From positions 1,928,001 through 1,992,000 of the forward strand of contig NZ_JANDBC010000001.1 in NCBI RefSeq assembly GCF_024320785.1: a DNA stretch of 64,000 bases. The letters run 5' to 3'. Within the stretch, counting starts at the first letter, position 1. Each line of letters opens with the position of its first letter. Under the pieces are notes generated by a model. The model was given only the letters and a program-made list of their open reading frames with translations, was not told the DNA's origin and did no database searches. Below are positions 1 to 8,762 of the stretch, one piece after another. Both the position numbers and the translations under genes were made by a program. The stretch comes from Gracilimonas sediminicola (GTDB taxonomy: Bacteria; Bacteroidota; Rhodothermia; Balneolales; Balneolaceae).

Positions 1-1681
1 GAATATCACTGGTTCCCCATTTAGACAGGTTGTTGCTGATACCAACAAACATCACTCCGGCAGCAAAACGATCGCTGTATTTGGTGCTCATCCATGCAGT
101 GGCATAACCGCCATAGGAACCGCCGGTTACACCGACTTTAGCTTCATCCGTCACGCCTTCTGCAATCAGGTAATCAACCCCTTCTACGATGTCATCGAAC
201 TCGGCTCCGGCTAAATCGCCCTGGCTGCTCATGGCGTACTCAATCCCGCGTCCGGTACTTCCGCGATAATTGGGATAGAATACAACAAAGCCTTCTGCAG
301 CACCCATTTGTCCGGCCATGGAGTAGGAGGTCAGCCAGCCGTTATCGTAGTGAGCTTCAGGTCCGCCATGCACCACAGTGATGGTTGGGTAACGCATTCC
401 TTCTTCATAATCCAGCGGGTAAATAACAATTCCCTCTACTTTCATACCATCTTTGGTGGTGTAAGTAACCGCTTCTTGGTTTCCTTTTGGAACTTCGTCA
501 AGCCAAGGGTTGCTGTTGGTTACTCTTTGGGGCTGATTATCTCCTTTCTTCATCAGGTACAATTCACCGGGATGATCCGGAGTGTTGGCGTTGAAAACAT
601 GAGTTCCGTTTCCGGCATGGGCAAATGAATTCAGAATAGCTCCGCCGGTAGGGACAATCGCTTTCATCTGGCTGCCGTCACTTTTAATGCTTCCAAATTC
701 TGACCAAACTCCTTTGCTGGCTAAATAGTGAATGGTGTTGGCGTTCGCCCATTCTATTTGTTCGAAGCTGCCCTTGAAGTCTTCTTTAAGTAAAGTAGTT
801 TCGCCGGTGGCAGCATCGGCAATCTTCAGTCGGCCGGCAATAGGATCGTTGATGGTGGCAGCGGCAATCATAGCCAGTTTCTTGCTGTCTGGGCTCCAGG
901 TAATTTGCCCGAGCTTCCCTTCGTGGTCAACTTCGGCAACTACATCACGCGTTTTGTGATCAATAATTACCACTTTCTGGCTCATGTAGAAATCATCAAC
1001 CAAAGGAGTAGGAGCAACGGCTACGGCAAGTTTTTGCTGGTCCGGACTCCACACGGCATCATATACAGAACCTTCAACCGGAATGCGGTGGGGCTCATGT
1101 TCTGCCATGGCAACATTTTGGATGTAGGCCCAGGTGTTCGTCAAATTCTCTTCATAAACTTCCGGGCTGTAGGGAAGCGGTGACTCGCTTTCATCTTGAG
1201 GTTCTGCAGACCTGAATACGATGTGATTACCATCAGCTGCCCAGCTGTATCCGGCAATATTTCGTTCAAAGGAATACAGCTTCTTAGACTCTCCGGATTC
1301 AGCGTTCAACTCATACAATGAATTAGTTTCATCTCCTTCTTTTTTCGCCAGGTAGGTAATATTAGTGCTACCGGGCCTGAAGGCAATGCCACTCACGTTC
1401 ATGTCGGTTATTAAGGGTGAAGTCTCCCGGCTCGAAACATCCATTATGTACAGATGAGTACTGGGCAAGGCGTTTTCTTTCATGGGGTCGGCCGGTACGG
1501 AAAGCGTGTAGGCGGCAGTGCTTCCGTCAGCTGATAAGTAAACAGAGCCGACATTTTTAATTTTGGCAACTTGTGTTGGGGTGAGGCCGTTCTGGGCCAG
1601 CCCAAGCTGCATAAATCCAACCGTAAACGCCAGAATAAGCGTTGTTAGATAGCTCGATTTTCGGAATGAAGAACAAGTCAT
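1..1681 (-). CDS. S9 family peptidase (prolyl oligopeptidase-like), 3' end beyond window
   Basis: Secreted serine peptidase of the S9 (dipeptidyl-aminopeptidase/acylaminoacyl-peptidase) family, probably digesting peptides in the periplasm. I translated the minus strand from the ATG at 1681; about 560 residues are visible before the window edge. It starts with a signal peptide (ending GLAQ), followed by a beta-propeller-like region with WSPDS/WSPDQ repeats (residues about 40-380). The alpha/beta-hydrolase domain begins near VVHGGPEAHY and contains the nucleophile elbow GGSYGGYAT. The catalytic Asp and His would lie beyond the edge. An AGGAGG ribosome binding site sits 6 bases before the ATG. 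It is divergent from the amidohydrolase at 1828. Family assignment is firm; exact substrate is unknown. Confidence 0.9.
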   Translation of the reverse strand, partial: MTCSSFRKSSYLTTLILAFTVGFMQLGLAQNGLTPTQVAKIKNVGSVYLSADGSTAAYTLSVPADPMKENALPSTHLYIMDVSSRETSPLITDMNVSGIAFRPGSTNITYLAKKEGDETNSLYELNAESGESKKLYSFERNIAGYSWAADGNHIVFRSAEPQDESESPLPYSPEVYEENLTNTWAYIQNVAMAEHEPHRIPVEGSVYDAVWSPDQQKLAVAVAPTPLVDDFYMSQKVVIIDHKTRDVVAEVDHEGKLGQITWSPDSKKLAMIAAATINDPIAGRLKIADAATGETTLLKEDFKGSFEQIEWANANTIHYLASKGVWSEFGSIKSDGSQMKAIVPTGGAILNSFAHAGNGTHVFNANTPDHPGELYLMKKGDNQPQRVTNSNPWLDEVPKGNQEAVTYTTKDGMKVEGIVIYPLDYEEGMRYPTITVVHGGPEAHYDNGWLTSYSMAGQMGAAEGFVVFYPNYRGSTGRGIEYAMSSQGDLAGAEFDDIVEGVDYLIAEGVTDEAKVGVTGGSYGGYATAWMSTKYSDRFAAGVMFVGISNNLSKWGTSDI

Positions 1682-1827
1682 TGGTTTCCTCCTGATTATG
1701 ATTGATTGAGTTGAGGGAATATACTTAATAAGCCCACTCATCTAAAGACTTAGGTGAAAATTGAGTGCAATTTGTAAAGCTGATTTTAAATGCTTAAATC
1801 CGGTCATAATTCAATTTTGGAGACCGT

Positions 1828-3255
1828 ATGAAATACAATACATGGATTAATGTAGCATTAATAATAGCAGCCATTGGGGTTTCCGGGTGCACCGAAACAG
1901 ACCCCGATAAAAAAGTAACGGTAATTTCGGGAGCAACTTTATTTGACGGAACCGGAGCTGAAGCCATTCAGAACAGTATGGTGGTAATAAGGGGAGGAGA
2001 AATCGACTGTGTGGGTAAAGATGGAGATTGCTCAGTACCGCTGGGGGCAGAAGTTATAAATGCAGAAGGGAAATACATCACTCCCGGACTTGTGGATGCA
2101 CACATGCATTTTTTCCAAACCGGTTTTTTTGACAGCAGGCCAGACGCGATGGATATCACCAACGAATATCCATTTGCAGAAGTAGCGGCCTATCAGAAGC
2201 AAAACCCTCAGCGCTACTACAATTCATACCTCTGTTCAGGAATTACGGCGGTGTATGATGTAGGTGGAATGAGCTGGTCCATCGATTTGCAGGAGGCGGC
2301 GGAGAATAACCCCAAATCCCCTCATGTAGCGGCAGCAGGTCCATTGATTACTCCGGTTCCCGGCGCTCCTTTCGATCTTCCTTCAGACAAAGTATTGGTC
2401 ACTCTTGATTCGGAGGAAGCAGGAGTGAAAACGGTTCAGTATTTATCTGCTTTGGGAAGTACAGGTATTAAATTCTGGACCTTTGATGAAGATAGCGATG
2501 AATATATGAAGCGTGTTAAGGCCACAGCTGATGAAATTCGGCGGCAGGGAAACCAAATGATCTCCCATGCCACAACGCTTGATCAGGCCAAAGCGGCATT
2601 GCGTAATGGTACCAAGCTGTTGGTACATAGCGTGCAGAATACGGAGGTTGATGACGAGTTCATCAAATTGGCGAAAGAAAATGGTACGTACTACAACCCA
2701 ACCCTGATTGTAAGTGCCGGGTATATGCTTGCATTTCGTGCAGCAGCAGATATTGCCCCGATTCCGGTTACAGATCCCAATGGCTGTGTGGATTCTAAAA
2801 CCATGGAGCTCATTACTTCAGCAAGTCAGTTTCAGAACCATCCGCGACTATCCGGAAATATGAAAAACCGGCTTCAGTCTTTTAACCCTGAAACGGACAT
2901 GACCCGGGAGATGCTTTTAACGAATCTTAGGAAAGTGTATGAGGCCGGCATCCCCATTGTTGTTGGTACTGATGCGGGTAACCCGGGAACTCTCCACGGA
3001 ATTTCTATTTATGATGAAATGGAATACATGCAGCAAGCCGGGATTCCGGCCAAAGACTTGATTGTGATGGCCACAAAAAACGGGGCCGAATCTATGCGTC
3101 GCGGAGATGATTTCGGAACACTTGAATCCGGGAAGCTGGCTAACCTGATTTTACTTGAAGAAAACCCCGCCGATGACATCTCGAATATGCGGTCATTAAC
3201 CCACGTGATGATCAAAGGAAAGCTGATGGATGTTGGGGAAGTTCAGACGGAATAG
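1828..3255 (+). CDS. Amidohydrolase-family lipoprotein (imidazolonepropionase-like)
   Basis: Metal-dependent hydrolase of the amidohydrolase superfamily, likely anchored as a lipoprotein (lipobox GVSGC at residues 17-21). Visible metal-site elements are DAHMHF near residue 90, a lysine in GIKFW near 215, histidines in ISHAT near 247 and LLVHS near 267, and the aspartate in VGTDAGNPG near 382. At 475 residues it has the usual length for secreted imidazolonepropionase-like or prolidase-like members. GGAG lies 5 bases before the ATG, fixing the start. The substrate cannot be told from sequence; the neighbouring divergent S9 peptidase makes a role in peptide use plausible. Its stop codon abuts the first RAYT-associated repeat. 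Confidence 0.85.
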   Translation: MKYNTWINVALIIAAIGVSGCTETDPDKKVTVISGATLFDGTGAEAIQNSMVVIRGGEIDCVGKDGDCSVPLGAEVINAEGKYITPGLVDAHMHFFQTGFFDSRPDAMDITNEYPFAEVAAYQKQNPQRYYNSYLCSGITAVYDVGGMSWSIDLQEAAENNPKSPHVAAAGPLITPVPGAPFDLPSDKVLVTLDSEEAGVKTVQYLSALGSTGIKFWTFDEDSDEYMKRVKATADEIRRQGNQMISHATTLDQAKAALRNGTKLLVHSVQNTEVDDEFIKLAKENGTYYNPTLIVSAGYMLAFRAAADIAPIPVTDPNGCVDSKTMELITSASQFQNHPRLSGNMKNRLQSFNPETDMTREMLLTNLRKVYEAGIPIVVGTDAGNPGTLHGISIYDEMEYMQQAGIPAKDLIVMATKNGAESMRRGDDFGTLESGKLANLILLEENPADDISNMRSLTHVMIKGKLMDVGEVQTE

Positions 3256-3265
3256 CCTCCGAAAG

Positions 3266-3340
3266 TAACTTTTCCAAAGTTGTAAGGAGAAGTTGTTGTA
3301 TCGATATAGTAGTTTAACTTTGGAAAGGTTAACTAAGGGC
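3266..3340. repeat. RAYT-associated hairpin repeat, copy A
   Basis: Inverted repeat with a left arm TAACTTTTCCAAAGTTG (from 3266) and a right arm TTAACTTTGGAAAGGTTA (ending about 3331), followed by CTAAGGGC. It lies directly upstream of the transposase-like gene at 3376. The loop is nearly the same as that of copy B, and the right flank is the same as in copy C. A further half arm (TTCGGAAAGGTTA) follows at 3346-3358. Confidence 0.8.
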
Positions 3341-3375
3341 TTTAATTCGGAAAGGTTAAAAAGTTAGAGAGAACG

Positions 3376-3939
3376 ATGATTAAGCTTGAACCAAATAGAT
3401 ATTATCATATTTATAATCGGGGAAACAATCGGGAAAAGCTTTTTTATACCGAGGCCAATTATAGATATTTTTTGACCAAATTTCGCCAACATTGTTTTCA
3501 TGTATTAGAAACATATGCCTATTGTTTGATGGGGAATCACTTTCATGTATTAGTTAGTGTCAGGCCGGTAAATGAGCAACAAGCTTTATTTGAAGAAAGA
3601 AGCTTGAACACGCGAAAGTTGCGCTCACCATCAAAGCATATTGCGCATTTCTTTAGTTCTTATACCCAATCAATAAATAAGCAAGAAGGCCGGGTAGGGA
3701 GTTTGTTTCAAAAGAACTTTAAACGAAAAGAGATTGATCCCGAAGATTACTTTAGGCAAACAATTGTTTATATACACCTGAACCCCTTAAAACACGGATT
3801 TTCAGATGATATTAAAGCTTATCCGTATTCTTCATATCCCGTTTATCTGAACTCAGAAGAAACATTTCTAAACCGGGAAAAGACGTTAGATTTATTCGGA
3901 GGGATTAAAAACTTTTATGTTGCTCATAAAATGGGATAG
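3376..3939 (+). CDS. REP-associated tyrosine transposase (RAYT, Y1 transposase family)
   Basis: Single-domain HUH/Y1 nuclease of the IS200/TnpA-REP type, expected to nick and join single-stranded DNA at hairpins. Visible elements are YYHIYNRGNN (residues 9-18), the HUH-like MGNHFHVLV (52-60; H55 and H57) and YIHLNPLKHG (132-141), which carries the likely nucleophile tyrosine region. The length of 187 residues is typical of RAYTs, which are single-copy domesticated enzymes rather than full insertion sequences. It is framed by three copies of a hairpin repeat (3266, 3952, 4035), the expected substrate. The start at 3376 has no strong ribosome binding site, but the family's N-terminal motif begins there. 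Confidence 0.92.
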   Translation: MIKLEPNRYYHIYNRGNNREKLFYTEANYRYFLTKFRQHCFHVLETYAYCLMGNHFHVLVSVRPVNEQQALFEERSLNTRKLRSPSKHIAHFFSSYTQSINKQEGRVGSLFQKNFKRKEIDPEDYFRQTIVYIHLNPLKHGFSDDIKAYPYSSYPVYLNSEETFLNREKTLDLFGGIKNFYVAHKMG

Positions 3940-3951
3940 CCCTCCTCTGAC

Positions 3952-4018
3952 TAACTTATCCAAAGTTAGAAGGAGAAGTTGTTGTATTGATATAATGGTT
4001 TAACTTTGGAAAAGTTAT
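3952..4018. repeat. RAYT-associated hairpin repeat, copy B
   Basis: Left arm TAACTTATCCAAAGTTA at 3952 and right arm TTAACTTTGGAAAAGTTA ending at 4018. The loop (AGGAGAAGTTGTTGTAT-type sequence) matches copy A almost base for base. It starts 12 bases after the transposase stop. AGCCC before it and GGGCT after it extend the dyad. Confidence 0.8.
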
Positions 4019-4034
4019 TACGGGGCTCATACCC

Positions 4035-4110
4035 TAACCTTTCCAAAGTTGTTTAAGGTATAATGTAATTCCAGAATATTAGCTTAACTTTGGAAAGGTT
4101 AACTAAGGGC
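4035..4110. repeat. RAYT-associated hairpin repeat, copy C
   Basis: Left arm TAACCTTTCCAAAGTTG at 4035 and right arm TTAACTTTGGAAAGGTTA ending near 4101, followed by CTAAGGGC as in copy A. The loop differs from copies A and B, so arms and the right foot are the conserved parts. Confidence 0.8.
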
Positions 4111-4157
4111 AGCATCTTTTGTATATCAATAATAGCAGTTCACCAAATAGTAGAACC

Positions 4158-5624
4158 ATGAAAAGCCATCTTTCTTTACTTCTGATTATTCCCCTGTTCC
4201 TTTTTTCGTTTGACGCAATAGCTCAGGATAAGCTGTTGGGTAAAATCGACTTTCCTAATTCCGGAGCGGAAGCAGCGCAGGCTGATTTTACTGAAGGGGT
4301 GAAGTTTCTGCATAATTTTGAATACGGGGATGCCGCCCGTGCTTTCAGGCGAGCTCAGGAAAAGGACGCCGACTTTGTAATGGCTTACTATGGGGAGGCC
4401 AAGTCTCACAACCATCCTATCTGGATGCAGCAGGATCGGGTAGCGGCGATGGCCATTCTGAGCAAACTTGGAGAAACCGTTGAAGAGCGGCAGAAAAAAG
4501 CGACTACCCAAAGAGAAAAAGATTTATTGATGTCGCTGGAAGTGCTTTATGGTAATACCGAGGAAGCAAAAAACCTCTCCAAGGAAGAGCGTGATGATTT
4601 GTACATGGAATTCATGAAGGAACTACATGAGAAATATCCCGATGATCATGAGATTACTGCATTTTACGGGTTGTCGATTTTGGGAACCGCACATGAAGGG
4701 CGCGATTTTGCCATTTACATGGAAGCCGCCGCTGAGCTGTTTGACGTATGGAACGCTAATAAGGAACATCCCGGTGCCGCTCATTATCTCATTCATTCTT
4801 TTGACGATCCTGTTCATGCTCCGCTTGGCTTACCGATGGCAAAGGCCTACTCCGAGATTGCTCCTGCAGCCGCACATGCCCAACATATGACCTCACACAT
4901 TTTCCTTGCTTTGGGAATGTGGGAAGAAACCATTGATGCAAATATCGTGGCGAGAGATGTTCAGCAAACTCGCCAAAAAGAACTCGGGGAAAACTTAACC
5001 GTTTGCGGTCATTATACCTGGTGGTTACAATATGGATACCTTCAAACCGGAGAAGAAGAAAAAGCCCGTCAGGTTCTGTTAAAATGCTACGACCGAATTC
5101 AAAAAGAACCGACAGGTGGAGAAAAATGGCACTTTTCTGTGATGCGCGGTCACTTTATTGTTGATAGTGAAAGCTGGGTGGAGGTCGCGGAATGGACGGC
5201 AGATTATGATGAAGGAAACAGAGCCGGTCAAAACTATTTCTTCACATCTGCGCTGGCAGCTATAAAAATGGGTAATCTTGAAAAAGCACATCAAAACCTG
5301 GATAAATTAAAGGAAGTACCTGAAAGTCCGGATCGAAATATTCAGATGAATCAGATAAAGAGTTTACTGCTGATTGAAGAAGGAAAGAATGAGCAGGGAC
5401 TTCAATTGTTGAAAGAAACGGCTGTGGCCGAGTCTGAATTACCCATCGACTTTGGCCCGCCAACTATTGTAAAGCCATCCTATGAGTTATTAGGTGATGT
5501 GTTGCTGGACATGAATAAATACGAAGAAGCCATTGCCGCTTACGAAAAACAATTGGAGCGTACACCTAAACGTAGGAGGTCGGTGCTCGGCAAGGAGAAG
5601 GCTAAGGGGCTGGCTTCGCGATAA
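4158..5624 (+). CDS. Secreted tetratricopeptide-repeat protein
   Basis: Exported protein of about 488 residues with helical repeat units. The start is put at the ATG at 4158, because MKSHLSLLLIIPLFLFSF...IAQ is a normal signal peptide; an in-frame start at 4119 would add 13 polar residues in front of it. TPR-like helices are visible near residues 30-70 (FLHNFEYGDAARAFRRAQEK) and at the C-terminus (YEEAIAAYEKQLERTP). The middle holds the conserved HYLIHSFDD and HAQHMTSHIF stretches seen in a broad family of bacterial TPR proteins of unknown function. It probably sits in the periplasm and mediates protein contacts; no enzyme motif was seen. Confidence 0.8.
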   Translation: MKSHLSLLLIIPLFLFSFDAIAQDKLLGKIDFPNSGAEAAQADFTEGVKFLHNFEYGDAARAFRRAQEKDADFVMAYYGEAKSHNHPIWMQQDRVAAMAILSKLGETVEERQKKATTQREKDLLMSLEVLYGNTEEAKNLSKEERDDLYMEFMKELHEKYPDDHEITAFYGLSILGTAHEGRDFAIYMEAAAELFDVWNANKEHPGAAHYLIHSFDDPVHAPLGLPMAKAYSEIAPAAAHAQHMTSHIFLALGMWEETIDANIVARDVQQTRQKELGENLTVCGHYTWWLQYGYLQTGEEEKARQVLLKCYDRIQKEPTGGEKWHFSVMRGHFIVDSESWVEVAEWTADYDEGNRAGQNYFFTSALAAIKMGNLEKAHQNLDKLKEVPESPDRNIQMNQIKSLLLIEEGKNEQGLQLLKETAVAESELPIDFGPPTIVKPSYELLGDVLLDMNKYEEAIAAYEKQLERTPKRRRSVLGKEKAKGLASR

Positions 5625-5705
5625 ATCTACGCAAAACACCTTTCTAACTTGAAATTTTGCCGCATTATTATACCTTAGAGTAAGGGTTAACAAATGGAGT
5701 GCGGT

Positions 5706-6494
5706 ATGAAAAAGGTTGCTTTGCTTACGTTCGTAGTAGTTTGTATAACGGCAGTGTCCGGTTATTCTCAGACTGAAGAAGGGGCTTATCTAAACATAGA
5801 CTACCTGAAAGTTGAGACGGAGAAACTGGCCGAGTTCGAGAAATTCGTTAAGTCAAAGTGGATGCCTATTTTAGATTCAGAAGTGTCATCCGGAGATTTG
5901 ACCGCTTGTTATTTTTATAAGGTTGTCTATCCTGGTGGAAGCCTGAGTAAATACAATTATGTTTTGGTTCGTACCTATCAGGATCTGGATGCTATTATGG
6001 CTAAAGGAGAGAGGTTTAATGAATTACTTTCAGCCGGAGGAAATAAAGTATTGTCAGAGTCACTGGTTCTGGCTGATTTTCAGTATTCTGAACTTTGGAG
6101 AACGGAGGCAGGCGTGATGAATATCATGGACGCCGCACCCGGCAGATATGCCGTTGTAAACTTTATGCGGGTGAAGCCCGGGATGGAAAATCAGTATCTC
6201 GCGCTCGAAAATGATATTGCCCGACCGTTACATGAAGAGCGAATTAATCAGGACAAGATGCATAACTGGCGAACCTATTCGTTAATGAAGCCCGGCGGAG
6301 CTAATTATGAGTTTAATTTTATTACGGCTGATTTTTACGATAAAGTCAGCAATATAGAATATGGTTTCACCAACGAGATTATGCAAAGTGTGATGCCACG
6401 TGCTAATTTCACCGAGACAATGAATGCTATCATCAACACCCGTGAAATCATGAATAGTGAACTGTGGAAGTTAATATCTTATCAGGAAAAGTAG
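5706..6494 (+). CDS. Secreted protein of unknown function, NIPSNAP/dimeric-barrel-like
   Basis: About 262 residues from the ATG at 5706, chosen because GGAG lies 6 bases upstream and the protein then opens with a clean signal peptide (MKKVALLTFVVVCITAVSG). The mature part has two similar halves (YLNIDYLKVETEKLAEFEKF and YAVVNFMRVKPGMENQY), a pattern reminiscent of duplicated dimeric alpha/beta-barrel (NIPSNAP/DUF-type) domains. No catalytic residues can be assigned. The function is unknown; the fold suggestion is an inference from the repeated strand-helix pattern. Confidence 0.7.
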   Translation: MKKVALLTFVVVCITAVSGYSQTEEGAYLNIDYLKVETEKLAEFEKFVKSKWMPILDSEVSSGDLTACYFYKVVYPGGSLSKYNYVLVRTYQDLDAIMAKGERFNELLSAGGNKVLSESLVLADFQYSELWRTEAGVMNIMDAAPGRYAVVNFMRVKPGMENQYLALENDIARPLHEERINQDKMHNWRTYSLMKPGGANYEFNFITADFYDKVSNIEYGFTNEIMQSVMPRANFTETMNAIINTREIMNSELWKLISYQEK

Positions 6495-6507
6495 GGAACT
6501 GCGGTAC

Positions 6508-6840
6508 ATGACGGACTCCGAAAAGGCGAAGCTCAAAGAAATCATCAGCTCAAGAATAGAAGAAACAAAAGAAGAGATCACTGAGCTTCAGGAGCTGGTG
6601 AAACCCATTCCATTGGACGCCTCCATCGGCAGGGTTTCGAGGATGGATGCCATTAATAATAAGACCATAAATGAGTCGTCGCTGAGAGAGAAAACCCAAC
6701 AGCTCAAAAAGCTGGAACGTGCTAAAGAGAATGCAGAAGCCGATAATTTTGGCCTTTGTTCGCGATGTGGAGAGGAAATTCCATTCGGCCGTTTAGAGTA
6801 CATGCCTCATACTACCCGATGCGTGAAGTGTGTAGGTTAG
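6508..6840 (+). CDS. TraR/DksA-type zinc-finger protein
   Basis: Small (110 aa) DksA/TraR-like protein. A long N-terminal helical part (residues 1-75, rich in E and K) is followed by a four-cysteine zinc finger, CSRCGEEIP...TRCVKC. Proteins of this family bind in the RNA polymerase secondary channel and adjust initiation with ppGpp. This short member may be a specialised or stress version rather than the main DksA. It starts 13 bases after the upstream gene and may be co-transcribed. Confidence 0.85.
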   Translation: MTDSEKAKLKEIISSRIEETKEEITELQELVKPIPLDASIGRVSRMDAINNKTINESSLREKTQQLKKLERAKENAEADNFGLCSRCGEEIPFGRLEYMPHTTRCVKCVG

Positions 6841-6912
6841 CCGTTCGGCTTTCTTACAATTTTTGAGAGATACTATTGCTAAATATTAGCCGGTTAAGTA
6901 ACATCGGCAGCT

Positions 6913-7815
6913 TTGAAAAATGTAATTCTATATCTCATACCGGCCCTGATCTGGGGCTCCACCTGGTTTGCCATCACCTTTCAGGTTGGGGAGGTTGACC
7001 CTATTGTTTCGGTAAGCTACCGGTTTTTGTTGGCCGGATTGATACTGCTGGGATATGCTATAATCAGGAGATTAAATCTTCGCTACAGCCTGTCCGAACA
7101 TAAGTTCATATTTCTTCAGGGTGTGTTCTTGTTTGGGTTTAACTACTGGATGGTATATCTCGCTGAGCAGACACTTACAAGTGGATTGGTGGCTCTTGTT
7201 TTTTCTACTATGCTGTTCATGAATATTTTCAACAGTCGTATTTTTCTGAAGAATGTTATCCCCTGGAAGGTGTATGGCGGGGCAGTTCTTGGGTTAACGG
7301 GTATCGTGATGATTTTCTACCGTGACCTGCTGAGCTTTTCTTTCTCTGATGCTGCTTCCATTGCGCTGTTGCAAGCGGTTGGTGCAGCATACATTGCATC
7401 TTTGGGTAATATCATTTCGGCAAGGAATCAGTCAGCCGGTTTGCCCGTAATCCAAACTAATGCTATAGGGATGACTTATGGCGCAATTGCAATGGCTGTG
7501 GTCGCTTTGTTGGCTGGATATGAATTTTCATACAGTGTAGCGTTCTCCTATAGTCTTTCCCTGCTGTACTTGGGCGTGTTTGGGTCCGTTTTTGCATTCG
7601 GGGCTTACCTGAGTTTAATAGGTCGAATTGGCGCCAGCCGGGCGGGATATGTTCAGCTGGTAGTTCCCATCATCGCCCTCATATTATCCACCATATTTGA
7701 AAACTATAGCTGGACGATAACAGCCATGGTGGGGGTGGCTTTCATTATCTCCGGTAACTTTATTGTACTGGAACGTGGTAAAACAAAGCAGGCGCCTCTT
7801 TCACAAAGAACTTGA
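6913..7815 (+). CDS. EamA/DMT-family transporter
   Basis: Integral membrane protein (300 aa) with about ten hydrophobic helices in two homologous halves, the EamA (drug/metabolite transporter) layout. The N-terminal LIPALIWGSTWFAI is the usual first helix of the family. Translation appears to start at a TTG (6913): no ATG lies near enough upstream in frame and the next ATG would delete two helices. Likely exports a small metabolite or amino acid; the substrate is not predictable. Confidence 0.85.
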   Translation: MKNVILYLIPALIWGSTWFAITFQVGEVDPIVSVSYRFLLAGLILLGYAIIRRLNLRYSLSEHKFIFLQGVFLFGFNYWMVYLAEQTLTSGLVALVFSTMLFMNIFNSRIFLKNVIPWKVYGGAVLGLTGIVMIFYRDLLSFSFSDAASIALLQAVGAAYIASLGNIISARNQSAGLPVIQTNAIGMTYGAIAMAVVALLAGYEFSYSVAFSYSLSLLYLGVFGSVFAFGAYLSLIGRIGASRAGYVQLVVPIIALILSTIFENYSWTITAMVGVAFIISGNFIVLERGKTKQAPLSQRT

Positions 7816-7896
7816 GTCTCTTTTGTTAAATATTGTGACAATGGTAATGCCTGAGATTACCGCGTTGATCTATTCAAAGGGATGTAAACAGTATTA

Positions 7897-7925
7897 TTGG
7901 TAACTTCACACAAAATTTATATTTG
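7897..7925 (+). promoter_or_regulatory. Bacteroidota-type promoter of the fasciclin gene
   Basis: TTG (7897) followed after 18 bases by TATATTTG (7918-7925), close to the TTTG-N19-21-TAnnTTTG consensus of the primary sigma factor in this group. It is 87 bases before the start at 8012. Confidence 0.45.
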
Positions 7926-8011
7926 GTAGGTAGATTTTAGATACAATTTTAGTAATGCATTTAGTTTTAAGATAAAAAGGTATTAAAACCTACTAACTAA
8001 CCTTCAAAACC

Positions 8012-8563
8012 ATGTTTAAGAAAACGTTTAATCCCGTACTGCTCTTCACAATAATTGGATTTTTAGCTTTTGCCTGTACGAATAAGAATCAACAATCCAG
8101 CTCAAGTAATGTGTCTTCAAATACTCTTGGGCAGGCCGGAGTTGTTGATGAAGTGTCTGAGCCTAATATTCTTCAAATTGCCCAAAGCTCTGAAGACCAT
8201 ACAACCTTGGCAGCAGCTATTGAGGCAGCAGGAATTCAAAAAGTATTGGTTAATGCCGGCCCTCTTACAGTTTTTGCCCCTGTAAATGAAGCCTTTGATG
8301 CTCTTCCTGAAGGTACAGTGGAAGAACTGCTAAAGCCTGAAAACAAGAAAAAATTAGCTAACATTCTAACCTCACATGCCTCGCCTTCTTCTTTGAAAAT
8401 GAGTCAGTTAACCGATGGGTTTCAAATTTACCTTGCCACGGGCCAATATGTACAGGTAGAAAAGAAGGATGGGGAAACCTATGTAAACGGGGCTAAAATC
8501 TTAGGTACCGTAAGTGCTACCAATGGAATTATTCACGTAGTTGACAAGGTCTTTTTATTCTAA
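8012..8563 (+). CDS. Fasciclin (FAS1) domain lipoprotein
   Basis: Surface or periplasmic adhesion-type protein of 183 residues. A lipobox (FLAFAC, Cys at about residue 22) is followed by a serine-rich linker and a single FAS1 domain (about 50-183) with the conserved motifs LTVFAPVNEAFDALP and TNGIIHVVDKVF. FAS1 proteins mediate cell-cell or matrix contact. It has its own promoter-like site upstream and a terminator-like hairpin downstream, so it is probably monocistronic. Confidence 0.92.
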   Translation: MFKKTFNPVLLFTIIGFLAFACTNKNQQSSSSNVSSNTLGQAGVVDEVSEPNILQIAQSSEDHTTLAAAIEAAGIQKVLVNAGPLTVFAPVNEAFDALPEGTVEELLKPENKKKLANILTSHASPSSLKMSQLTDGFQIYLATGQYVQVEKKDGETYVNGAKILGTVSATNGIIHVVDKVFLF

Positions 8564-8584
8564 ACAAGTTCACCATGATTGATA

Positions 8585-8618
8585 TGCTGAATCCGGTAAA
8601 GCGGGTTCGGCATTTTTT
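8585..8618 (+). terminator. Rho-independent terminator after the fasciclin gene
   Basis: Stem TGCTGAATCC / GGGTTCGGCA (two G-T pairs), 8-base loop, then a run of six T. Confidence 0.75.
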
Positions 8619-8762
8619 ATGTGGTTCTGTCTAACAACAAAAGGAGAACCTTAAGGGCCCGATTCCCAAGTAAAAGAAGAGAATCGATATTGTGCGTTTG
8701 AACATTGATGTTCAGACATTATATTGAGCGCAATCATATCATCTGCAAAAAAACCTGATCTA

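Noticed and set aside
3256-4118. Full insertion sequence rather than RAYT
   Set aside because: No terminal inverted repeats at both ends with target duplications and no accessory orf; the protein length and hairpin copies fit a RAYT/REP set.
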